A stretch of 64,000 nt of DNA from Bolinopsis microptera. Lineage: Eukaryota > Ctenophora > Tentaculata > Lobata > Bolinopsidae. The translations under genes were made by a program, and so were the position numbers. A model generated the notes under the pieces. That model was given only the letters and a program-made list of their open reading frames with translations. It did not search any database and was not told the origin of the DNA. Below, piece by piece: positions 20,586 to 30,993 of the stretch. How positions within the stretch are numbered: position 1 is the first letter of the stretch; the number at the start of each line of letters is the position of its first letter. The stretch covers positions 9,539,983 through 9,603,982 of the forward strand of contig NC_087077.1 in NCBI RefSeq assembly GCF_026151205.1, given 5' to 3'.

Positions 20586-20819
20586 TTCGGGGTTATGGTT
20601 AGGGTTAGGGTTGGGATTAGGGTTTATGTAAAACCGTTTTGTACGGCTGCAAAACCATAAAAACCAAAGTCACGTGAAATTTTTGGGCGAGCGAATTAGT
20701 AAAAGCCCGCCGATCTACCGAGAAGCATTATTTGGTGCGCGCGCGTGTTTTAGCGCGATGCACTATATAGTTATACTGGGTCGCGCGACCCAGTAGTGCA
20801 TCGCGCTAAAGCACTGTTT

Positions 20820-21447
20820 TCTTACTAGAGACTGTGAGAATTTTCACAGTACCAAATTTGCTATACCTTTTTGAAATGATCAGTGAGTTTCACCTAATAT
20901 ATAAGTGCCATATTTGATGGTGCGCGGTTTTCGAGCAAAAGTAAGTGTAAAAGTCGCCTAATTTGACGAAATTCGTTGATTTTTGTCGTATTACTATTAT
21001 TCTGTCATATCTTCTATTCCTTAATATAAATGAAATCATTCTGAACATTCAACATTGTCATTTGTGAATTGCTCTATTCACTTCCAGAGCCCTTGCGCTT
21101 GCAGTAGCGCGCGCCCGCCTCTTGACTTGTGAAACAAGCGCGCCCGAAGTGGCGCGAAAGCACATGGTTAGGTGAAATTTGTGAAGACTGAAGACCTTCC
21201 AATAAAGCTTTTACAAGTACAACTGTTAGCTGTCCGAAAAATTTGGTGGATATCGGAGCTGATATTAAATGATATAGTGATCAAAATACGCTGCTTTTAG
21301 CTGTAACATACTGTCTGATGGTTTGATATGCTGAAAATTTGTTGGGCACTTTCCTTGTAAGTGTATGAGTAAGCTAACCAATTTTTGTTAAAATTGGATC
21401 AAGGGAAGGTTACTAAATACGCATTAAAAAACCATTCTACACTATAT
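20820..21447 (+). repeat. H1 MITE, degraded copy
   Basis: Matches the H1 interior from AGAGACTGTGAGAATTTTCA to AAAAAACCATTCTACA, with both terminal repeats lost and an S2 element inserted at 21069-21176. Confidence 0.65.
21069..21176 (+). mobile_element. S2 two-hairpin element with target duplication
   Basis: Interrupts the degraded H1 copy. ATTTGTGAA flanks both sides (21060-21068 and 21177-21185). Shows the CAGAGCCCTTGCGCTTGCAG core and the terminal CACATGGTTAGGTG hairpin. It is longer than other S2 copies because of a GCGC-rich centre. Confidence 0.7.
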
Positions 21448-21517
21448 TGCTCTAACCAGAGCCCTCTCGCTTGCAGTAGCGCGTCACGCAGTACGCGTAG
21501 GCACATGGCTATGTGAA
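21448..21517 (+). repeat. S2 two-hairpin element copy
   Basis: GCTCTAACCAGAGC, GCTTGCAGTAGCGCG and CACATGGCTATGTG in the standard order. Confidence 0.6.
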
Positions 21518-21743
21518 TACACTATATACATCTATACATATTGATATACTTCACGACAATCTGTTGTAAAACAGGAGTTCCAGGAAGCCCACTTCCCGAT
21601 ACTGGATACTGTACTCCTTAAACATGAAAAAAAAAATTACAGTCGATTTGGTCAACGTCTAAACGCCCTTCAAAGTTTCAGATCTCTAACTCAATTTTAA
21701 CATGGTTTTTAAGGCACCTGAATATGGCTATTTTGGGTTTTTA

Positions 21744-22283
21744 CCGAATTTCGGGCACTATCCGTCGTGGAGTAGAGTCCGCGGCGGAGCCGCCGGACTC
21801 CGAGCGGACTCCGGCGGTGCTCCGCCAAAATGTATTTCGTTTGGACTCGTATACATTTTGGCGGACTCCGAGCGGAGCCGAGCGGACTCCGAGCGGACTT
21901 TAAAGTCCGCCGCGGACTCCGAGCGGCTCCGCGGCGGTTCGGCGGAGTGTCCGCCGCGGACTAAGCCACTAGGCGGACTCGGCGGACTCTCCGCCGGACT
22001 TGAATCCGGCGGAGTCCGGCGGAGCTTGGCGGAGTCCACCGGCTTCCAACAGAGTCCACTGACTTCCGACTTCCGACTTTCGACTTCCGACCCTCGGCTA
22101 AATTTGTCACGTGACATACAACATAGCATTTTGCGATATTGTGGTCAGATGAAAAGGTCGCTAGTGATAAACCTTAACCATTACCCTCACAATGTCAATA
22201 GCGTAGAACTCTAATCCTAACTTTGACCCTATAATGTATAAACGTTGACCCTAACCCTCCACCAAACCGTCAGCAGCGAAATA
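21744..22283 (+). repeat. GC-rich palindromic dispersed repeat, plus-oriented copy
   Basis: About 300 bp made almost only of CGGCGGAGTCC / GGACTCCGCCG words in both orientations, then GACTTCC heptamers, CACGTGAC and an ordinary AT-rich arm. The same order occurs inverted at 28139-28752. Long ORFs across it in several frames are by-products of the repeat. Confidence 0.75.
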
Positions 22284-22343
22284 TCAATGTCATTGACTGG
22301 TCACGTGACCAATACAATTTTTGTCATAATATCTCATATAGTA

Positions 22344-24307
22344 CAGTCAAATCCGTCCTAATTTAAGCCTTTGTCGGACAAAATTCGCAACAAAGCGATT
22401 TTAACGGGATATGGTCGGGACAGGTCCCAGGAATCATTCCAGAGAGTTCCCAAAATCCTCGACTTCAGGAAAATCCACAATTACCACTTTTTTACCACCT
22501 TTTTACCACTTTGGTTTTCTGCAAATAAGTCACGTTCTGAATATCCTAGAAGATTCTAGTTTAAAGCATTGTGTTTAGAAAACAAAGAAGAACAACTTTT
22601 CCTTTAACAACTTTTTCAAAAATAAATTATTTAATTAATAAATTAAATAATTAATAAAATTTCAAATATTTCAAAAATATATTTTCATAAAAAATGTTCA
22701 CAATTACATTCCACGTGCAATGAACTAATTTTTATAAAAATTTTCACTTTCAATATTTTGGACTTGTAAAATTTTCGAAATTCGTAAAGAATAACCACTA
22801 TTTATCACTTTTTATCACAAGACGTCACTCAGAGCTGAATCAGTCATGCCGTTGTACTGCCGTTTAATTTCGTTCAGTGACCAGGGGTTGTTGATCCAAC
22901 CTGTGGTGCGTTGATTTCTTTATTTATACAAGGTATGAGAGGCGTCAGGATAAAGAATAGGACTGTACGTATCCGTTTCAAATTTGCTGGGCATAGTTTA
23001 AAAGTTAGTGCACTTACTTAAAAGATAAATAGTTTAAATAGTACCTGAGGACAGCAACCCTTTCCATATTTCATTCCATGCAAATTTACATTGTCGATCA
23101 TTCGCCCTCTTAAAGCTATTCACCGAAACTAACTCCTCATTTGCCTGGTAAATTAAAACATTGTATTGGTTAAGAATAGCTGATTTCATAAAAATCGAGA
23201 TCACTAGATGAAGCAAGACTTTCAGTTCTTGAACAGAAGTCGCAATCTTCAACAGCAGACATCAAGTGCGAACAGCTCCCGCCAACATTCTTATCGTGTT
23301 TACCATCAGCAGCAGGTGTGGGATGAGAATGACCTAGATCCGATAAGCTGGGATGGAAGATGAACAATGGGACACATGTACCAGTGACCACTCTTATGAG
23401 TACAGCTCCGAAAAAGCTCATTCAAAAAATCAGTTGCAAATGTTTAAAGTCAGGTTGTGGCAATGAAGCAGGAATACATTGTGGATCAACCTGCCTCAAA
23501 TGTCAGGACAATTGCAGCAATGTGCCAGCTGAGGACTCATAAGTTAGACTGTTATCTAGTATATATATGGTTATATAAAGAATTACTTCGATTTCCCGAT
23601 TAATTTAATGGAAATTTGTTAATTATTCGTGATATGTAATTTTAAAATATTTTGATCAAAAATAATTTTTATAATTTTTGGATATTTGTTTAATAATCGA
23701 ATTAACTAATTAATTAATTATCTAATCCAAAGGTTGTCAGATAAAACTTTGTTCTCTTTATATTTTGAACACATTGGTTCAATCTAGAACCTTCTACGAT
23801 ATTCAGAAGTCGTTTTTTTAGCGGAGATTCAATGTGGTAAAAAGTGGTAAATAGTGGTTTTTCTTCTCAAATTTCGTAAATTTTACAAGTTCAAAATATT
23901 GTTAGTGAAAATTTTCAAAATTTTCATAGAAATTAGTTCAATATTCGTGGAATGTAATTGTGAACATTTTTCATGAAAATGTATTTTTGAAATATTTTAA
24001 AATTTATTAATTATTTAATTAATTAAATAAATAATTTATTTTTGAAAACGTTGTTAAAGAAAAAGTTGTTCTTCTTTGTTTTCTTAACACAATGCTTTAA
24101 ACTAGAATCTTCTAGGATATTCAGAACGTGACTTATTTGCGGAAAACCAAAGTGGTAAAAAGGTGGTAAAAAAGTGGTAACTGTGGATTTTCCTGAAGTC
24201 GAGGATTTTGGGAACTCTCTGGAATGAATCCTGGGACCTGTCCCGACCATATCCCGTTAAAATCGCTTTGTTGCGAATTTTGTCCGACAAAAAGACGGAT
24301 TTGACTG
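22344..24307 (+). mobile_element. Long-inverted-repeat DNA element with TA ends (pogo/Tc1-like)
   Basis: Arms of about 475 bp (22344-22815 and 23830-24307) are inverted copies of each other, about 90% alike by eye. The tips CAGTCAAATCCGTC and GACGGATTTGACTG are immediately flanked by TA on both sides, the Tc1/mariner/pogo hallmark. About 1 kb of spacer includes the small Cys-rich ORF at 23360-23542. No DDE transposase is present, so it is a non-autonomous foldback element. Confidence 0.8.
23360..23542 (+). CDS. Small Cys-rich ORF inside the long-inverted-repeat element
   Basis: A 60-aa frame ending at TAA. Its second half has the spacing CKC...GCGN...C...C..C...C, reminiscent of one CXC/tesmin-type zinc-binding repeat (ISCKCLKSGCGNEAG then CLKCQDNC). 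It could be the last exon of a longer transposon-encoded protein or chance. The product is not identified. Confidence 0.3.
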   Translation: MNNGTHVPVTTLMSTAPKKLIQKISCKCLKSGCGNEAGIHCGSTCLKCQDNCSNVPAEDS

Positions 24308-24684
24308 TACTAATATATAGGGAAGCGTTTTTAGTTTTACCCTACACGTTGCATGTGGCGTCATTCGGCCGCCCGGCCGGATCCCAGCAAGCAAAAATAC
24401 GTCGACCATCACAGGACGACGCCAGCACTTTCTGACTCTACGCTCTTCGAGCTCCGATCGTCCTGTGACGAAGTAAGGACGAAGCCTGAGGTCCTCAAGC
24501 TCAGGTAACATCGACCACCGATTGAAAATTCAGAAATTTTTTGACATAAAGGTCAAATGTAAAACTAAAATCTTGATGTTGATTGATTGACGACGTCAAT
24601 TTTTGAGCACAGCGCGAGCGCATGCGGAAAAGGACCGCGTAGCTAGTCAAGATGTTGATAAATATTTGGCTTGTGGCGCGATGT

Positions 24685-24770
24685 GTTGCTCTAACTATAG
24701 CCCTCTCGCTTGCAGTAGCGCGCGACCGCCGGAGGCGGAAATGACCTGGTTAGCTAGGTGAACGCGATGT
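24685..24770 (+). repeat. S2 two-hairpin element copy
   Basis: GCTCTAACTATAGCCCTCTC, GCTTGCAGTAGCGCG and a terminal CCTGGTTAGCTAGG hairpin. Confidence 0.55.
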
Positions 24771-24789
24771 GCCTTGTAGGATGAAATCC

Positions 24790-26150
24790 TACTAGCTGAC
24801 GCCACTCGCAGCTGTGCTGCTCGCTGTACGTCAGCGATCGAAATTTATACGCGTATCACCCGTTAAGATGTGCCACCCGACGCGCCACACAATTTTTCTC
24901 GTTGCTCGTCGCACGTCGACGAACAACGAAGCTCGTTGCGACGTGCCGCGCAATGAGCTGCCAGGCTAGGACATCGTCCTGGTCCAACAAATTTTGGCGA
25001 GCGATTTTCTCCAAAAATTTAACGAGGGCGCCGACTTCCACTCTGGCTAGGTTTCTTTTTACCCATCGCGCGTTCCTTAATGGGATGAGGTAAAATTAGG
25101 TAAAAAGAATCCACTGACTTAAAATTCCATGCACTCTGGCCTGGCCAGAGTGCTTTCATAAAACTCAATTACTAGCTTGGCGTTGTAGGATTATATACTT
25201 TAATTTCGGATCGAGTGAAGCGAGTGATACACATTATTTTGATTAAACTCATGCTGATCACAATACAGTACAGGGAGGTGGGTAACACGGCTTGCAGTCG
25301 CAGCTGCGGCTCCTCGCTGGCGGTAATATTTCAATGAACAAGAATTAAGAAAAAGAGAATTTAAGAAAAAGAGAATTTTATTTTCCACAGAATAATCAAT
25401 ACATATAATATACTTCAAAAACTTCAAAATATATTGTAAGTTCATCTATCGTTCATAAAATGGGGTACTCTCAATAATCAAGCACCACACTGCAAATGCA
25501 ATTGAAATTGGAGATGTAAGCATAATGGGCGCGGGGGCGCCGCGCACGTGGATCGAGCCGGCCCACGTACCCAAATTGCAAATGCAAATGTACATGTCAC
25601 AATGTCACACTCACAGTCACATTTATTAATTTCTACACAATTTATTCATTATACTTATCTGCCCACGATCGAGTGCTGGTATCAGTTTGTGTCTTTTTTA
25701 AAGATCTTTTTTATTTATTTTTATTTTAATTTTTTATTTTTTTATTTTTTTTTCAATATGCAACCTACTAAAACCAATGGGGCCCTCCCCGGGGTCATTA
25801 CTCTCGCATTTGCGAGAGTCGTCTCAAAGGTGTGAAAGTAGGTCAAGATTTGTTCACACCAAGCCCTAGCATCGCTATTTGCTGACCATCTGCCTTCACT
25901 GAAGGTATGTTTTTAGACTTAGAGAGTGGAGGACGACCGTCAGCTTGGGATGCAGGGCCAAGTGGTCAACAACGTCAAGGCTCCCTTCCACATGGGCCAT
26001 GTTGGTTTTGGCAGATACTGTGGTAATAAGATATGAAGTGAATGAGTGAAATGAAGTGATTGAAAAGGGTTTAAAAGAGGAACAGCTTGTAAGGTAGTTT
26101 AGGAATGGAAGGAATTAGGGCATGTACTACAAAAAACAGTTAGTAGTATT
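24790..26150. other. No gene recognised
   Basis: Mixed GC-rich (24850-25080) and T-rich (25680-25755) intergenic DNA with no supportable ORF or repeat boundary. Confidence 0.4.
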
Positions 26151-26156
26151 GTAATT

Positions 26157-26206
26157 GACATACGTTGCATGCCACTTTTCGCGCGCGAAGCGCGCGCCGC
26201 CGAAGG
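26157..26206 (-). repeat. GC-rich hairpin motif copy
   Basis: GACATACGTTGCATGCCAC joined to TCGCGCGCGAAGCGCGCG; the same unit in the other orientation lies at 3618-3650 and 4126-4165. Confidence 0.5.
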
Positions 26207-27314
26207 CAAAGTGGATTATAATGCAGTAGAGTTAGTTATATTATCAATATTTACTTACCGCTTGATTTGAATATGAAGTATAAAAGCTCATTCCGAGTTG
26301 TGTTCTATGAGTAAGCTAGATGGTAGCATATTTATTTTAAAGGGATTAGATTTATTTATGTTTTGTTTTGGAACCATCTACTTCTGAGCTGCCCTGTCAA
26401 AATTAAAAGGGTGTATAGGTTGTCCCGGCAAAAGCCTCCTTAAATTATTAATGGACGATCCTAAAGACCGTAATTTGGTCATGAACACTTCAAAAGAATT
26501 GAATGAAATAAAGGATATTGCCCGCTGTAAACAATGTCGGAGGAACCGTTATTGTAGCTTTTGCCCATTTTACGGTGTGAAGATGTTTTTACCATGGTAA
26601 ATTCGGTACACGTACTCAAGTTCGACACGCACTCTAGTTCGTCACTTACTGTAGTTCGACGAACCCTGAGGTTCGACTCTGTCGAACTAAAGTGCTCTAT
26701 CTGGACTCAAGTTCGATACGCACTAAAGTTAGACAAGAGAACTTTGACTGTCGGACTACACTTTTGAAATCTCCAATATCCAGCAACGATCCTTTACGAG
26801 CTTGAAATCTATTCGTTTGTTTGTTTTCCACTTCTCTCATCAATGCTGTTCAATTATGTGTTTATATAATTTCTATAATCCATATCTATGGACATTTAAT
26901 TGACCTCATACTCCATTGTTAGTTATTAGAATTGTAGGCTTAACGAAGAAATAAAAGAGTAACGTGGTAACTCTTACTTCGTATTGTAGATCTAGATTGT
27001 AGTTTATGCTAGTTAAGTATTTAGCTAATTAGTGATTCACTCCCGGCGCGAGAACAAAGCGCCAGGAAAATAAGACAATTTTTCGCGCGAACTTGTAAAT
27101 TTACTTACGCCGCGCAGAGGTGTTCCTTCATGGTGTATCCATAATATCTCTGATATTTGGATACGAAACATGTATCAATATTGTAAGATAGTAACAATAA
27201 CCATTGATAATAAAATAACAAAGACAGCAATATAAATGGGGTGGACAATTTGCCCTAAGGCTAATCGGCCAAGATCGAATTCGACACAATAGAACTTTTG
27301 TACATTGTTGTGGC

Positions 27315-27629
27315 CTATTTTGTCTCCTGTAAGTGAAAGTATCCCTGCCAGATCGGCATGTCCCCTGCCTGAAATCTTTTGCTAATGTACCATTTGGCAA
27401 CAATATTAAAATAATTTATAATTTGTGAAGTGTGATTACAAACTATAAAATTAATTTTATTGGGGTCGTTGTAATTTCTATCGATATTCCTTTTTATAAA
27501 GTCTTCAAGTATTGTGATGAAGCTATTTGTGTGGATACAATGGAGATAGATATGAGGAATTGTTTCTAAGTATGTGTTACACAGGCTACACATGGGAGTA
27601 TCTGTAACAATTTTCATTTTGTGTCTCAT
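27315..27629 (-). pseudogene. LINE reverse-transcriptase tail fragment
   Basis: A 104-aa frame with CSLCNTYLETIPHIYLHC, the C..C....ET..H....C zinc-knuckle-like motif at the C-terminal end of L1/Tx1-type RT proteins, followed by the usual AKWYI helix. No catalytic core lies next to it. Fragment only. Confidence 0.6.
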
Positions 27630-28138
27630 GTATCTACACAGTACACGTCGTGATCCTCATTAACAATTAAAAGCTTGTACTGAAATTGAATCAACTTAAA
27701 ATTTTTAGATACTAAGAAAAATAGGTTGCTAAGAACGACCGCCCAATCTATTGGTTGATTATTTAGGTCTGGTTGATTATTTAGTTTGTGTCTTAAGACA
27801 CTCTTTAGTGGTCTGAATAGTTCTGCTATGTTGAGAACAGTTCTTTGAAGGTATTATTGAAGGTATTATTGCCATCTGCAATTTACTCCTTTAGTGTATG
27901 CAGCCAACGCTGCCTGTGGCTCATCGGCAGCAAATGTAGAAAGTTTCTCTATATCCTTTACCCATTTCTCTACTTTCTTTTTGACATGATATTCCTCCTT
28001 GAACCTAGGGGTTCCAATTACCGCTCCGAGGTAATAATATATGTAACTATAATATAAGTTAAATTTTGAAGTGAAGGAAAAAGGACGAGTTTTCGATAAT
28101 CTGTGATGATGTTTATGTCATTATTTTTGATTTGATTT

Positions 28139-28752
28139 GATATTTCGCTGCTGACGGTTTGGTGGAGGGTTAAGGTCAACGTTTATACATTATACTTATA
28201 GGGTCAAAGTTAGGACTAGAGTTGTACACTATTGACATTGTGAGGGTAATGGTTAAGGTTTATCACTAGCGACCTTTTCATCTGACCACAATACCGCAAA
28301 ATGCTATGTTGTATGTCACGTGACAAATTTAGCCGAGGGTCGGAAGTCGGAAGTCGGAAGTCGGAAGTCGGAAGTCGGAAGTCGGAAGTCGGAAGTCGGA
28401 AGTCGGAAGTCAGTGGACTCTGTTGGAAGCCGGCGGACTCCGAGCGGAGTCCGCCGAGCCCGGTGGACTCCGCCAAGCTCCGCCGGACTCCGCCGGAGTC
28501 AAGTCCGGCGGAGAGGTCCGCCGGAGTCCGCCGACCACTCCGCCGGAGTCCGCGGCGAACACTCCGCCGAAGCGCGGCGGAGCCGCTCGGAGTCCGCGGC
28601 GGACTTTAAAGTCCGCTCGGAGTCCGCTCGGCTCCGCTCGGAGTCCGCCAAAATTTATACGAGTCCAAACGTAATACATTTTGGCGGAGCACCGCCGGAG
28701 TCCGGCGGCTCCGCCGCGGACTCTACTCCACGACGGATAGTGCCGAATTTCG
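28139..28752 (-). repeat. GC-rich palindromic dispersed repeat, inverted copy
   Basis: Inverted counterpart of 21744-22283. The heptamer GGAAGTC is expanded to about twelve copies here (28338-28410), against about three in the other copy. The GC-rich core again consists of CGGCGGAGTCC words. Confidence 0.75.
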
Positions 28753-29082
28753 TATAACATGCCATGGCGCGTATTTTGCGCAAATTTCTTAAAAACCTCC
28801 ACATAACTATTTCTTATTCCTGTCATCTTTAACATTGAATTAGAATGTTTTGAACTTAAATATACCTGCCGGACTACGTTCGATGAGTCTTAATGCCTGT
28901 AAAATAATAAAGGGGGTATAATAGTAAAAGGGGTAAATAGTATTGTGAATATAATGGCAACGGTAATGCTTGCCAGCATTGTGATCAAGACCTTTTTTAT
29001 GCGTCACAACGTTACGAGATTAAATACTTGTGGTCAGTAGTATCAACTTATGTCAACTTTTTTCTGGTTTAATTGACCCTTC

Positions 29083-29330
29083 TACTATCTTCTACCACCT
29101 TCTAATTCTACCAGTACCACCTTCTAGTTCTACCAGTATCACCTTCTACCAGTACCACCTTCTACCGGTACCACCTTCTACCGGTACCACCTTCTACCAG
29201 TACCACATTCTACCAGTACCACCTTCTACCAGTACCACCTTCTACCGGTACCACCTTCTACCAGTACCACCATCTACCAGTACCACCTTCTACCAGTACC
29301 ACCTTCTACCAGTACCACTTTCTACCATTC
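29083..29330 (+). repeat. 16-bp minisatellite
   Basis: About 15 units of ACCTTCTACCAGTACC, some with CGGT for CAGT. The overlapping Tyr/Pro/Ser-rich ORF is produced by the repeat. Confidence 0.9.
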
Positions 29331-29889
29331 AGGATTACAACAACACAGAACACAAAAGATAATGTATGCCATACTTGGACCTTTTGATCGAGTGTCGAAC
29401 TCTGTCCAAAGGTCAGTGAGGCAGTGGTTCACACTCTGTTGAAATCTCTTTAGGGAGATGTTGGGGACTCCTTAGTTTTATCAGGGATAGGGGCGGTAGT
29501 TGAGTGTGTCCCATATACCTAGCACCCTGCCTAATTGTCCGGTATTATAATACAGGGTGGTAATTTATATTATATTTACGTACATTATGACTCTGAGCCA
29601 CCCTGTAAACTTCGATTTCGATCCAGGATTTATGCGACGAGTTTGCTCCGTAACCAAAACCAAATACTTCAGTGCGGCCGGTTTCTACTGACAGTGACCG
29701 AGTTGATACTTTTGCACCGTTTCAACTACGACAGTACAATCCCGGCCGAAGGCCGGGTTACAATAGTTTACAACATATACTTATAGTGAGAGAAATAGAG
29801 AACGCGCTGTTTTTTACGTGTAGAGATCATGTTTACATTACAGGCGTCTGTTGTAAAGATTTTATTGTCTCACGTTGCGATCTTAACTA

Positions 29890-30120
29890 TTATTCAAATA
29901 GATCCCTTCGCGCGGCAGGAAGGGTCCAGGTGATGCAAGAAGGACCAGGAGATCACGACGTGAGACAGTATACATATAATTGAACAAGAATGAAGAATAA
30001 TACAAAATATTATTAATAACGTTCGTTAACTTTGTAAATTTACAAAGTTTATTATTAGTTATTACTATATAACTTTAGAAATAGGACATAAATGAATATT
30101 TTAAAGATCTGATAAGTAGC
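29890..30120 (+). repeat. Dispersed repeat, uninterrupted copy
   Basis: Matches the interrupted copy at 4024-4620 and provides the empty site for the 259-bp hAT-like element there. Confidence 0.65.
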
Positions 30121-30129
30121 CTAAAAAGA

Positions 30130-30990
30130 AAGAAATACAGATATATAAACTGAAACAACGTCTTCCATCCTGTTCTATGAGAAGCTAATCTTCTTAAACT
30201 ATACAAGTCGTCTGTATTTACAAAATACAAATGGAATGTCTCTATAACTTAAATCGAAAATACTTATAATAATACAAAATGTAAAACTGCACTCTGTAAA
30301 TCGAACCATTATCATATCAACGAATTTGACATGCATATCGTTTGGTTACCAATATAATCAGAGAATTGTATTGCTAGCAGAGAAAACATCCGCCAGCCTC
30401 AAGACCGGCGAACCGTAGGGCCAGTTACTTGAGAATTGCTTATATTATATTACCCAGTATTATACTTATAGATAACTTCAAAACTATACGATAACCTCAC
30501 AAATTAACCAAGTTTTGTCCGGCGTTTAATAGAAATCTTTAACCTTTACTTTGGATGTTATCGTTTGACGAAGTTGTTAGTAATGGTAATACCATAATAA
30601 TATTGATACAGTGAAACATATTTATATACCGGGTGCCTCCATTTTTTGGGCCTCTTCCTTTTCCCCAAATGTTCCGTCAATTATCCCGTGTTTTGGTATT
30701 CCGCGAAAGCAATGTGATTTTTCAATGCTCACATCGTATTTGGTGGTAATGTGATTACATATTATCAAACTGTATTCCATCGATATACGACACAACAGGT
30801 ACATAATGTATGAGACGCTCCAAAAGTTATTTGACAGGCTTTAGATACTAGGAATTGGGATCATCACCCTTTGAACCTCTCTATGCCGAGTTTGTTTCTA
30901 TATCATGCACTACTCGTTTCCCCCGAGGAGCCCAGTATTATAGATATGTAATATGTATGGTACGCATGGTTATTATCTCATAATACATTG
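30130..30990. other. Presumed 3' flank of the transporter gene
   Basis: No coding exon recognised. A polyadenylation signal for the minus-strand gene is expected here, but AT-rich sequence offers too many candidates to choose one. Confidence 0.4.
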
Positions 30991-30993
30991 TTA

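Larger units (their letters stand above)
17614..20701 (+). mobile_element. TIR-bounded composite element, 3.1 kb, family T-related
   Basis: Left end TACTAAATCGCTCGCCCAAA and right end GGGCGAGCGAATTAGTA are inverted repeats. Moving inward from both sides there are CACGTGA and then TTAGGG repeats (17822-17840 and 20585-20625). The left arm also shares GACGCTGATTCCGAATCACC with the other family T elements, so this is a relative of that family. The middle holds a minus-strand CR1-like LINE, itself split by another insertion. The whole sits inside a GC-rich dispersed repeat whose halves are at 17570-17600 and 20706-20815. Confidence 0.7.

Noticed and set aside
21758..22214. GC-rich ORFs of 120-170 codons
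   Set aside because: Open on both strands only because the palindromic repeat lacks stop codons; the same happens at 28216-28835.
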